Below are positions 43,393-51,788 of a stretch of 64,000 nucleotides of DNA, piece after piece. The position numbers were made by a program, and so were the translations under genes. Origin of the DNA: Mesorhizobium neociceri (GTDB lineage: Bacteria > Pseudomonadota > Alphaproteobacteria > Rhizobiales > Rhizobiaceae). The first letter of the stretch is position 1; the number at the start of each line of letters is the position of its first letter. The notes below the pieces were generated by a model that ran no database searches, had not been told where the DNA came from, and saw only the letters and a list, made by a program, of their open reading frames with translations. Location of the stretch: positions 62,001 through 126,000 of the forward strand of contig NZ_JACDTY010000009.1 in assembly GCF_013520985.1 (NCBI RefSeq). Direction: 5' to 3'.

Positions 43393-44535
43393 ATGAGTAT
43401 CAAGAGCGTTCTCGGCTCGGCTGCGGCCCTGATCGCAGTCTCCGATGCTCGCGCCGCCGGCACCGAGCTGGAATCGATCGAATATGTCAACATCTGCGAT
43501 GTCTACGGTTCGGGCTATTTCTACATTCCCGGCACCGAGACATGTCTGCGCATCGGCGGCTATGTTCGCTCCCAGATCGGCCTCGGCGACGTCGGATCCT
43601 ATGACGGCGCAAGAACCTTCGACGCCAGGACTGGCAAGGATCAGGGAACATGGTGGAATAGCACACGCCTCGCATTCAAGACCTGGACAGGTCAGGGAAC
43701 CGAGCTCGGCATACTGAAGACCTACACAGAAACACGCCTGAACTTCGGTACGCGCAACGGCCTGCAAAGTCCTCAGAACTATGCTTTCAACAGCGACATC
43801 GCGCTGACTTTCGCTTGGATTCAGCTTGGTGGCCTCCGACTTGGGAAGGACTGGTCGGCCTTCGACAGTTTCATTGGTTACGCTGGCAACGTCCTAAATG
43901 ACAAGATTGCTCCATATGGCGACTTCGACACGAACGTGATCCAGTACTACTTCGACGCGGACAACGGCTTTTCGGCTGTGGTCTCACTCGAAGAGGGCTC
44001 GGGTGTGGTCGGCACTATCGATAGCTATGTTCCGCACTTCGTCGGTGGAGCGAGATACACGCAAGGGTGGGGCGCGATCGCCAGCGTTGTCGCTTATGAT
44101 ACCAACTATGACTCGGTGGCCGGAAAGATCCGCATCGATGTGATTGTCGCGGACCAGCTGTCGCTATTCGGAATGATCGGCTATGGTTCCAATGGCAAGC
44201 TCAACGATGACTCCGCCAATGTCGTCGACGCCAATGGCCGTGGGTTCTACAGACAGTGGGGCGGCAACTGGGCCTTGTGGGCCGGCGGCACCTATTTGTT
44301 CGACAAGAAAACGTCGGTGAACCTTCGGTTCTCTGGCGATCAGTTCAAGAACTATGGTGTGGCCGCAAACGTCGTCTACACGCTCGTGCCAGGTTTCACG
44401 GCGACGGCCGAAATCGATTACGACCACTACGGCAATTTCGGCGTCGGCATGGTCGACCCTTCGAACGTGAATTGGACCAAGGCTGACAAAAAAGACAGCG
44501 TCGGCGGCGTCCTCAGTTTCCAACGCTCATTCTGA
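43393..44535 (+). CDS. Outer-membrane porin (Omp2b/porin_2 family)
   Basis: A 380-residue general porin of the alphaproteobacterial Omp2/RopA type. A signal peptide (SVLGSAAALIAVSDARAAG) is followed by the family hallmark YVNICDVYGSGYFYIPGTET plus CLRIGGYVRSQIG, then alternating beta strands and a final GGVLSFQRSF ending in Phe, the BAM recognition signal. ATG at 43393 is the start nearest the signal peptide; the frame is open to 43306. A sigma-54/NifA-type promoter about 400 bases upstream suggests symbiotic expression, which would fit altered solute exchange in bacteroids (inference). Confidence 0.88.
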   Translation: MSIKSVLGSAAALIAVSDARAAGTELESIEYVNICDVYGSGYFYIPGTETCLRIGGYVRSQIGLGDVGSYDGARTFDARTGKDQGTWWNSTRLAFKTWTGQGTELGILKTYTETRLNFGTRNGLQSPQNYAFNSDIALTFAWIQLGGLRLGKDWSAFDSFIGYAGNVLNDKIAPYGDFDTNVIQYYFDADNGFSAVVSLEEGSGVVGTIDSYVPHFVGGARYTQGWGAIASVVAYDTNYDSVAGKIRIDVIVADQLSLFGMIGYGSNGKLNDDSANVVDANGRGFYRQWGGNWALWAGGTYLFDKKTSVNLRFSGDQFKNYGVAANVVYTLVPGFTATAEIDYDHYGNFGVGMVDPSNVNWTKADKKDSVGGVLSFQRSF

Positions 44536-45092
44536 CGGAATGAAAAGCTCTCGGTGGTCGATTGCGCGAGCGGTGCTATAACCTCCTGTAGACGATCGCT
44601 GAACCCACGCGAGACTGGAGGCCAAGGCCACCGTTCCCGTCCAGCAGCCCAATTGTTGGTCCGCCCGATTACTCGACGGTCAGCGCTTCTGAGAGAGATG
44701 CGATTGCTCGCCGTCTCCCCGTCTCCCGAAATAATGAGGCTGATCAAGCCGAGCTCGCCACTCGCGCGGTAATCTGCTGTACACTCTTACGTCACCAGGC
44801 CCGATCAGACCGGCTATACGCCGGGCACGTCCGCCCTGCTGGATCTGAAGACTGCCAAATCGGGTAGCCAATGCGCCAATCGGCTTCCATCTCCACCGAT
44901 GCCCCCTCACCACGCAAATCCACTCTTAAGGGTTTAACAACCCACCGCCATCTGTAAAATGGCTTGCGCCCCCTGGGTCGACCAAGCAACATTGGTAGCT
45001 CAGGGTCCAGAACTCGCCACATCTTTGGTCGCAACGCCGGTTCGCTTTTAGGAATCTCAGCAGGATATATGCGACGGCCTCTCCTGGGCAGC
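44536..45092. other. Intergenic, no intact gene
   Basis: About 560 bases between the porin and PhzF-like genes, which converge. Minus-strand frames over 44680-45030 are rich in Arg and Trp and show no family match. No strong terminator recognised. Confidence 0.45.
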
Positions 45093-45974
45093 CTACGTGC
45101 TCACCATCGTTGAGCCCAGTTTGGCTTTTCCTCCAACGATGACGCGACCGTCCGATGATGAGAGTTCAAGGATTCCGCCGCTCACCGATGCCTGAAGCGC
45201 GCGCAAATCCGTTCTACGAAGGAGCCTCGCCCAATAAGGATAAAGCTTGCAATGGGCCGAAACGCAAACTTGATCCTCATCAATGGCGATCCTCGGTGAA
45301 AAGAACCTTGATACGAAATCAAATTCACCGATCGCGCCGTCCCGATCCGTCAAACCCGTGATAGCAACACCGCGGCATTCGATCTCAGCTATGCTGCGAA
45401 AGTTCGGCAGGTACTCAAGAACGGCACGTTCGTCATCGACTACCACAATATAATCGTCATAGGCTTTTCGAATCTCCTTAACCGGGATGTCGATCGCTTT
45501 CTGGACAATTTCGTATTCCATCGGATCCGCAGGAATCGTCTCAATTACCGGAAGCGCGATTTGTACGATATCCCCTTTCCGCCAACCCTCGAGAAGCCCT
45601 CCACGGGAGTGGTAGAAGACTCGATTGGAACGACAATAGCCGGCGCAAAATAGCCAATATGTTGCTGCCAATGTTGCATGTCCACAGAGGTCCAGTTCGG
45701 AGTTTTGAGTAAACCAGCGAACTTCGAAATGGTCTATTTCCTGTAAGGCGCGAAGAAAAACTGTCACGGGCTGGCGAAAATGTTGCGCCAGCAGCAGGCA
45801 CTCGGCCGTCGCCGGGAACCTGTCATAAAGCACAACTGCCGCCGGATTGCCCGCGAACCGGTCGTCCGCAAACGCATATACAACCTCTGACGACCGATCG
45901 TTACGCGGGCGGCTCACACCAAACGAATCCTTGCTCGAAGCTGGCGGTAGAATAAAGCCTTTTTGGGCTGTCAT
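45093..45974 (-). CDS. PhzF-like isomerase with altered active site
   Basis: A 293-residue PhzF/DapF-fold protein. The family motifs FAGNPAAVVLYD (40-51), RWFTQNSELDLCGHATLAAT (86-105) and the late GVAITGLTDRDG are clear. The conserved SET motif that carries the catalytic Glu of PhzF reads PVT (QPVTVF, 68-73), so Val70 replaces the acid; the protein may be inactive as an isomerase or do different chemistry. ATG at 45974 follows AAGGAG. It lies 39 bases behind the NRPS-like gene in the same direction, so it is likely to be co-transcribed and to act on the same product. Confidence 0.82.
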   Translation of the reverse strand: MTAQKGFILPPASSKDSFGVSRPRNDRSSEVVYAFADDRFAGNPAAVVLYDRFPATAECLLLAQHFRQPVTVFLRALQEIDHFEVRWFTQNSELDLCGHATLAATYWLFCAGYCRSNRVFYHSRGGLLEGWRKGDIVQIALPVIETIPADPMEYEIVQKAIDIPVKEIRKAYDDYIVVVDDERAVLEYLPNFRSIAEIECRGVAITGLTDRDGAIGEFDFVSRFFSPRIAIDEDQVCVSAHCKLYPYWARLLRRTDLRALQASVSGGILELSSSDGRVIVGGKAKLGSTMVST

Positions 45975-46013
45975 TTCCAATCTCCTTAGGCCACCCATCC
46001 AAACATGCCACGG

Positions 46014-48650
46014 CTAAGAATTCCGCTCTTCGCTCGGATATGCCCGCCGTGCATCGGCTCTGGCGTTCTGGTGTAGGAATCCGAATGGTTCAGCTCGCAT
46101 GATGGGAACCAGCCTGGTTTCCATATCTCCTGCGTCTACCAGCCTTGCATAGGTCCCAGCTATTGCGAACTCCCGCACAAGATCTCTCATCTCGCGAATG
46201 TCACGCATGGTATCATGTCCAAGAAACCAATATTCGGGTCGCGCTTTGACGTCTCGTGTATAAACGGGCGTCGACACGTCAATCGCGCCGCCTCCGAAAT
46301 CGGCGCGCCCTTGCAAGTTGATCGTCTTGCTGTAAGGCACATCCGCTATGACTTCGCACCGGTGAACATGAGTAAAGCTTGACGTGCCTAGGCCGACAAT
46401 TAGACCAGATGAACGGCTTATCTCCCCAAAGATCGAGTCGTCACCAAACGGACTGCATCTCCACCAGTCGACTTCGCACAATTCGCGCATACTCGGGCCG
46501 GCCACGACCATAGAATAGGCCGGATGTTTGGTGCGCCCAGCAGGAAGTTCTCGCATCACAAGATCTGCTAACACCCCGGTCTCAGACTTGCTTTCCGACC
46601 AGTGAAAACGCCGAGTGGAGCAGTAGCTCAAAGTGAATGCCGGGATCATAATGGTCGCCGACGCCGCTATCCGCTCTAACCCTTCAAGAAGTATGGCCGT
46701 CACCTCCTTGGCAGTCACGTTCCGTAAAGCTGCAAGTGACGAGTGCAGCATAATTGTACTTGGTGACCTATTTTCGATGTATTCTATAATCTCCACCAAC
46801 TCGCGCCTAAACTTGGTACCCTCTCTGCTCTTGCCTGTGGTTCTCCCATGGAATTCACTGCAACACAACGGTTGAATTTGCTTTGCCCATTCCCCGAGCG
46901 ACAGGTCTTGATTTTGATAGACATCTTCGCCAAACTTAAGGCCAGCTTCCGCCAACTTGAGCTGAATATCTAGGAAACTAAGTGAATCTATGTCGCACTC
47001 CCGGGCTGTCAGGCCGGCAAATACCCATCTTCCCATGACGGCGTGGACCGCTTGCAGCAGGTGATCCAATGGGGTCCCATTCGAATTTTCCGTCTGAGGT
47101 GTGGCATCGTTCGAGTTCGCCCTGAGCTCCTCCTTGGCAATTCTCTCAAGGGCTCGTTGGTCAAGTTTTCCGTTGGCAGTGAAAGGAAGCCCGACAAGAG
47201 GGACAACGAGCCTCGGAACGCGATCATTCGGCAGGACCTCCGCGAGTCGCCGATGAATTTTCACCACATCGGCGTCCCCGGGTGTCACCATGCAGACCAA
47301 ATCTTGGCCCTTGTCATCGTCTTTATCCACCACGACCACCGCCGTATCTTTGCATAGGCCGGTCCTGTCAATGGCGCTGGTAATCTCCCCTTTTTCCAGT
47401 CGAGTTCCTCGATACTTAATTTGATCGTCGTTTCTGCCGAGAAACCGCAACCCATCTTCTTCCGATGCTGCGACATAGTCTCCGGTGCGGTAAAGCACTT
47501 GCTCACCGTTAGCCGTCGAGAAAGTCACGAAACGAAGCTTCGACTGAGCTTCGTCAGCTACGTAGCGTTGGGACGTTTGCACTCCCCCAACCCAGAGCTC
47601 GCCCTCAACGTTACAACCAACGCTCGCATTACTTTCGTCAAGAATGTAGAAATCGACGTTGTATGCTGGTTTGCCGATGAACATCGGGAGATCAACATCC
47701 TCTCGGCGACAATAGTGATAGCTAACGGCAACACAGCACTCGGTTGGTCCGTAGCTGTTCACCAAGGAAGTGTTAGGAAGAATCACGTAAAATCGCCGCC
47801 TAAGCGAGTCTGGCAAGGTCTCACCATTGCAGACCACATACTTGAGATCCGTGAACCGTTCCGCCACACCGGGGAGGCGTTCGAGAGTCCCGATAAACCG
47901 TCGTAGTAGTGTTGGAACCATCTGAATGACGTTCGCGTGGCTCTCAGTGAGAAATTCGATTGTCTGCATGATCTGAGCTTGCAGTTGCGTGGCAGGCAAC
48001 ACAATTGTGCCCCCGGTCGCAAATGGTAGGAAGAACTCGGGGATTGAGACATCGAATGCTGGCCGCGTAAGCTGCGCAATGCTTGTGCCCTCCGAGAAAT
48101 CGGTCATCTCGATATACCAGTCGATCAGATTCAGCAGGGCCCCCTGGGAGACGGGTACCCCTTTCGGGATCCCCGTGCTCCCGGAGGTATGCATAATGTA
48201 TGCTATGTTTGGGAATGCGGCGTTGACACCATCGCGTGTAGGGAGGCGCTCTACGCGCATTGAACCCCTTAGATCCAGGCTAACGATGGCCTTGGCCTTC
48301 GTGTTGCGGATGATATGATCCAACCTCTGGTCCAATTCCGATGGGTCAACAGGCACAAATACAAGGCCCAGCATTTGAGTAGCAAAAATGACAACGACCA
48401 AATCAACTGATCGGGGGAGCTTGAGAATAACCGCATCACCAGGACGAATGCCGATGGCCTCGAAACTCCCCACAAGAGTCGACGCGGACATGCCCAACTG
48501 CCGATAGCTTAGGTCGCCGCCATCTTTCGTGCGCACAGCCGTGTTGGATCCAAACTTATCCAGAGTCTTGGCAATCACATCGGCTATGTTGTCACCGGGA
48601 AAACGTAACGGCCGGCGAGGACCGGACATGGTCGGCACTAAAATCTGCAT
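46014..48650 (-). CDS. Single-module NRPS-like protein: adenylation - carrier - AAC(3)-like domain
   Basis: An 878-residue multidomain enzyme. Adenylation domain 1-500: A3 MHTSGSTGIPKG, A4 AFDVSIPEF with the Asp that binds an alpha-amino group (D200), A5 NSYGPTE, A7 LYRTGDY, A8 GRNDDQIKYRGTRLEKGEI, and the A10 lysine in TANGKLDQ. A carrier domain at about 525-595 has the phosphopantetheine serine in DIDSLSF (S556). From 630 on it resembles AAC(3) aminoglycoside acetyltransferases (TIMLHSSLAAL, IMIPAFTLSYC, RTKHPAYSMVVAGP). It probably activates an amino acid and transfers an acyl group to or from it. ATG at 48650 follows GGAG; a sigma-54-like promoter lies upstream. Confidence 0.85.
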   Translation of the reverse strand: MQILVPTMSGPRRPLRFPGDNIADVIAKTLDKFGSNTAVRTKDGGDLSYRQLGMSASTLVGSFEAIGIRPGDAVILKLPRSVDLVVVIFATQMLGLVFVPVDPSELDQRLDHIIRNTKAKAIVSLDLRGSMRVERLPTRDGVNAAFPNIAYIMHTSGSTGIPKGVPVSQGALLNLIDWYIEMTDFSEGTSIAQLTRPAFDVSIPEFFLPFATGGTIVLPATQLQAQIMQTIEFLTESHANVIQMVPTLLRRFIGTLERLPGVAERFTDLKYVVCNGETLPDSLRRRFYVILPNTSLVNSYGPTECCVAVSYHYCRREDVDLPMFIGKPAYNVDFYILDESNASVGCNVEGELWVGGVQTSQRYVADEAQSKLRFVTFSTANGEQVLYRTGDYVAASEEDGLRFLGRNDDQIKYRGTRLEKGEITSAIDRTGLCKDTAVVVVDKDDDKGQDLVCMVTPGDADVVKIHRRLAEVLPNDRVPRLVVPLVGLPFTANGKLDQRALERIAKEELRANSNDATPQTENSNGTPLDHLLQAVHAVMGRWVFAGLTARECDIDSLSFLDIQLKLAEAGLKFGEDVYQNQDLSLGEWAKQIQPLCCSEFHGRTTGKSREGTKFRRELVEIIEYIENRSPSTIMLHSSLAALRNVTAKEVTAILLEGLERIAASATIMIPAFTLSYCSTRRFHWSESKSETGVLADLVMRELPAGRTKHPAYSMVVAGPSMRELCEVDWWRCSPFGDDSIFGEISRSSGLIVGLGTSSFTHVHRCEVIADVPYSKTINLQGRADFGGGAIDVSTPVYTRDVKARPEYWFLGHDTMRDIREMRDLVREFAIAGTYARLVDAGDMETRLVPIMRAEPFGFLHQNARADARRAYPSEERNS

Positions 48651-48715
48651 CGTAGGGATCTCCACTTGCAGTTTTCGTGAACTGACCGCATACGGCCAAT
48701 CTCATTTCGTGGGGG

Positions 48716-48733
48716 TCTCAATTATCGTGCCAA
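48716..48733 (-). promoter_or_regulatory. Sigma-54-like promoter for the NRPS-PhzF operon
   Basis: On the minus strand TTGGCACGATAATTGAGA has a perfect -24 half (TGGCACGR) and TTG at -12, but A instead of the conserved C. It is about 65 bases from the start codon at 48650. The same variant appears at the methyltransferase promoter. Confidence 0.5.
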
Positions 48734-48819
48734 CCCCGCGGAGGAGTAGTTCGGAACCTACCCCGAGATTCTTCAATGGCTTTAGTGATCTGCCGCGGAC
48801 ATCGCATCTAGCGCTATCC

Positions 48820-48835
48820 TGTCGCGACCTTGACA
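48820..48835 (-). promoter_or_regulatory. NifA-type upstream activator site
   Basis: TGTCGCGACCTTGACA fits TGT-N10-ACA and is extended to CCTGTC/GACAGG symmetry. It lies about 97 bases upstream of the -24 element serving the NRPS-like gene. Confidence 0.55.
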
Positions 48836-49416
48836 GGCCACCGGTATTGTCGGGTTAGCGACGTCGTGGGGCGCTGTCGGTTTGCCGATTAGGACTCCCT
48901 CGCGATGTACCTGCAGATGCGATCGATTGCAGGGGGGGTCGAGGCCGTGTCCATTCGCCCACCGAGGCCGAGCATGCCCCGGCGCTGGTGAATGGTTCTG
49001 CGCAACCGCCCTTTGCCTAGACACGGTGCACTCCACGACAGCAGCGTCCCAATGCGAAGGCTTGGTCCATTTCGGTGATGTCTTGGCTGCCGCAGGTCGC
49101 GGGTCAGAACGGGGCTGCCGCCGAGTCCACAGAAAGCTCTGGCACTTTTTCTAGCTCCTTCATTGGCAAGGGCCTGATCGCGGCGTGTGCACAGGCACGC
49201 AGTTCCGCAAGCCATTCCTCCGATCCTTGAGCTTCATCCGCGTGACGCGCCATCCGCTGCGCGATTCGGCCATGAGCAGCGCAATGGCGAACAGCCAGAC
49301 CGTCGGACCGCCTTCGGCATTGCCTCTGGGAGATCCAAAGGGCCTCGCTACCGTCCATTCGAAACATTCGACATGGGTAGGTCGCAACTAGACACGCGCG
49401 CCCGAACTCATCGTCG

Positions 49417-49432
49417 TGTTGGGTCCGTGACA
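49417..49432 (+). promoter_or_regulatory. NifA-type upstream activator site
   Basis: TGTTGGGTCCGTGACA fits TGT-N10-ACA and lies about 85 bases upstream of the -24/-12-like element of the methyltransferase gene. Confidence 0.5.
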
Positions 49433-49507
49433 AAACCTGCTGATTGTCTTGTTTAAGTAAACAGCTGAATTTGTTCGCGAAATTCGATCCTAGGCTTGGT
49501 CACTGAA

Positions 49508-49525
49508 TTGGCACGGGGTTTGAGG
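49508..49525 (+). promoter_or_regulatory. Sigma-54-like promoter for the methyltransferase gene
   Basis: TTGGCACGGGGTTTGAGG has a perfect TGGCACG -24 half and TTGAG at -12, the same single departure from consensus as the divergent NRPS promoter. It starts 125 bases before the ATG at 49633. Confidence 0.5.
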
Positions 49526-49632
49526 GCTTTCGTTGGGCAGTGCGGGAGTCCCTCCAGCATTTATGTCTCGATAGGTGAGCAAAGTATGTTCACTTGGTCA
49601 AGTTGACTCATAACCCTGGAGTAGCGTCGACA

Positions 49633-50370
49633 ATGTCACACGATTTCATTTACGCGGACGATTGGGCGTCAGTCTATGAGGAAATAACTGAGGTCCGAGG
49701 CAAAATAACTGAGGCAGACGACACGGCCGCCTTTCTGGAGCGACATTGCAGCGGAGGCAATGCGCTCGAACTCGGCATCGGCGACGGACGCGTAGCTGTT
49801 CCGTTGAGCGCGCGGGGAGTCAAAGTGGAAGGGATCGACAATTCCGAGAGCATGCTTAAACTGCTTGCTAGCCGCACGGACGTAGTTAAAGCTCGGCATG
49901 GGGACATCGCCAATTTCACTTCACTCGACCGCTATAACGCCGTGTTCTGTATTTACAACACGTTTATGCTGCTATACACGCGCGAAGCGCAAATTGCTTG
50001 CCTCCGGTCTGCTGCATCAGCCTTAAAGGATGGAGGTACATTGGCAATAGAAATAGAAGTTCCGGCCTTGGATGGGTTCATCAACGGCCAGAAAACAACG
50101 ACGTTACTTGTCGATCAAGTGAACACAATTCTCCGTACGGACGTGCACGATGCATTGAGGCAGAACTTGGTTTCATCGTTTCTGTGGTTTTCCGAAACAT
50201 CGGTCCGGCGTTTGGCACATCGGGTACGATATGTGCATCATCAGGAACTCGATACAATGGCCGACTGCGCGGGGTTAAAGCTGGTAGAGCGTTTGTCCGA
50301 TTGGACGGGAGGAGCGTTCACCCAAGCCTCCACACGTAATATCTCCCTCTATCGTCGCTCCACCCTGTAG
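49633..50370 (+). CDS. SAM-dependent methyltransferase
   Basis: A 245-residue class I methyltransferase. The SAM-binding loop is ALELGIGDGRVAVPLSARG (motif I), with the acidic end of strand 2 in VEGIDNSESMLKLL, ARHGDIANF (motif II) and FCIYNTFMLLYT (post-II), then LKDGGTLAIEIEVP. The small-molecule type (Methyltransf_25/11-like) fits natural-product tailoring. The ATG at 49633 gives the best-matched N-terminus MSHDFIYADDWASVY; a TTG at 49594 is possible. Divergent from the NRPS-PhzF pair with a similar promoter architecture, so it probably belongs to the same pathway (inference). Confidence 0.8.
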   Translation: MSHDFIYADDWASVYEEITEVRGKITEADDTAAFLERHCSGGNALELGIGDGRVAVPLSARGVKVEGIDNSESMLKLLASRTDVVKARHGDIANFTSLDRYNAVFCIYNTFMLLYTREAQIACLRSAASALKDGGTLAIEIEVPALDGFINGQKTTTLLVDQVNTILRTDVHDALRQNLVSSFLWFSETSVRRLAHRVRYVHHQELDTMADCAGLKLVERLSDWTGGAFTQASTRNISLYRRSTL

Positions 50371-50610
50371 TGCAGCGACTAGCCTGACTTTAACTATGAT
50401 CGCTTCGACATTGGCATTCGGTTGCGTTTAATCGGTGAGGCACGACAGTCGGCCGTGAACTCGCCGCAAGCGGTTGATCTGGCAAGTTGATTGAGGCGGA
50501 CGGCAGGTTGGGAATTGCATGATAAGCGGTATTTGGGCGCTGTTTTCCTGCACCTTGTGCTGCGGAGCGTGATTCACTCGGCCGGCGGTGGCGAATCGAA
50601 GGGACGGCGA

Positions 50611-51190
50611 ATGTCCAAGCTACGCGAGAAGCGCGAGACGGGAGAGCAGGACCTGTTCCGCTTCAGGCTCGACCAGATCATCAATATCAAGCACGAACTG
50701 GTGCGACTGGCAGGCGATCGACTGCCCGGAGCTGAAGGAGCGTTTCCGCGCCGTCTATTCGGACGGCACTGGCATGCCGCCACTACCGCCCTGGCTGGTT
50801 GCGGGGTTGGCGATCCTCACGCACACCTTCAAACTGTCAGACGAGGTGCTATGCAGCGCTGGTGGACAACCCCTATTCCAGTATCTCACCCGCGAGGTTT
50901 TTTTTCTGTCATGCGCTGCCGTTCGACCGCTCGTTGATGACGCGCTGGCGCAGCCACATGGGCGAGGAGCGGATCATGGCGCTGTTGTAGGAAAGCCTCA
51001 GCCTTGCGGTCGAGACCGGGGCGGTGAAACCGGCCGACACGCAAGCTCATCCCCCGGCGCGCGAGCGGCTGGTGCGCATGGCCAAGAGGAAGGGGCTCCA
51101 TTTGCGCCAGAGCTATGTGCGTCTCCAAGCTGGCGCTGATCCAGCCACGAGCGCTATGCCCACGTGCAACGTGGGATGTTACCGGCCTCA
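50611..51190 (+). pseudogene. IS5-family transposase remnant
   Basis: Parts of an IS5-type transposase in three frames: MSKLREKRETGEQDLFRFRL then DQIINIKHELVRLAG, next PELKERFRAVYSDGTGMPPL, PPWLVAGLAILTHTFKLSDE, next FFFCHALPFDRSLMTRWRSH plus MGEERIMALL, and finally PARERLVRMAKRKGLHLRQS. At least three frameshifts and the loss of the C-terminal half make it non-functional. Confidence 0.82.
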
Positions 51191-51337
51191 GGTGGAGAAC
51201 TGTATCAGAGCCAGACTGGACAGGCGATGATCTGCGGCGGTAAACGTTCGTGACCCATCGCTGTGTTATGCGTCGGCTCTGTCTGGCAGATCCTTCAACG
51301 GGGACGGTCAGGAATTCTGTGCGCGAGGCCGATTTCG

Positions 51338-51559
51338 TCATTGGCTGACGAACCTCTCGCCGAAGACGACGGCGAACTGGGTCCTTGCCTCGAACCATTC
51401 GCGCGGCGGTCGTTTCCAGTCCTCGGCCGCATGGTTCAAAACAAGATATAGCAGCTTCATGGCCGCATCGTCACTGGGGGAGTGTCCGCTGGTGCGAACG
51501 GCGCGACGCAGCTTCGAGTTCAGCGCCTCGGTGGCGTTGGTAGCCGGTATGATCATGAC
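51338..51559 (-). pseudogene. IS256 transposase, C-terminal fragment
   Basis: Seventy-three residues of the conserved IS256 C-terminus: TNATEALNSKLRRAVRTSGH, SPSDDAAMKLLYLVLNHAAE, DWKRPPREWFEARTQFAVVF, GERF. It continues the gene that begins at 53101, with the middle lost. Confidence 0.85.
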
Positions 51560-51788
51560 GGTGCCATCCGATCCCCGCTGGAGATGATCGATTTTCGGCG
51601 TATGGTGCGACCATCCGGGACAGGGGCACCGGGAGCACGCCAAGTGCGGGCAGTCCGATATATTCGATGAGCTGCGAGCTTGCGTTAGTAGCTGGCCGCC
51701 CCGGCGACCTGCCCGGTTGCGCCGAGAGCGCGAATCCGTAGGTGTCGCGTCGCCCGCCAGCTCCCGACTGTTTGAGGAGAGGGAGCCG

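Larger units (their letters stand above)
48651..49632. other. Divergent control region with two NifA/sigma-54-like promoters
   Basis: About 980 bases between the NRPS-like gene (leftward) and the methyltransferase gene (rightward). Each side has a -24/-12-like element and a TGT-N10-ACA site (separate entries). The middle (48880-49390) contains only short frames in all phases, possibly an eroded gene. Confidence 0.6.

Noticed and set aside
49104..49433. Overlapping minus-strand frames as a gene between the two divergent promoters
   Set aside because: Frames in all phases have similar length and Arg/Ala-rich composition with no motif, as expected of non-coding GC-rich DNA; at most an eroded gene.
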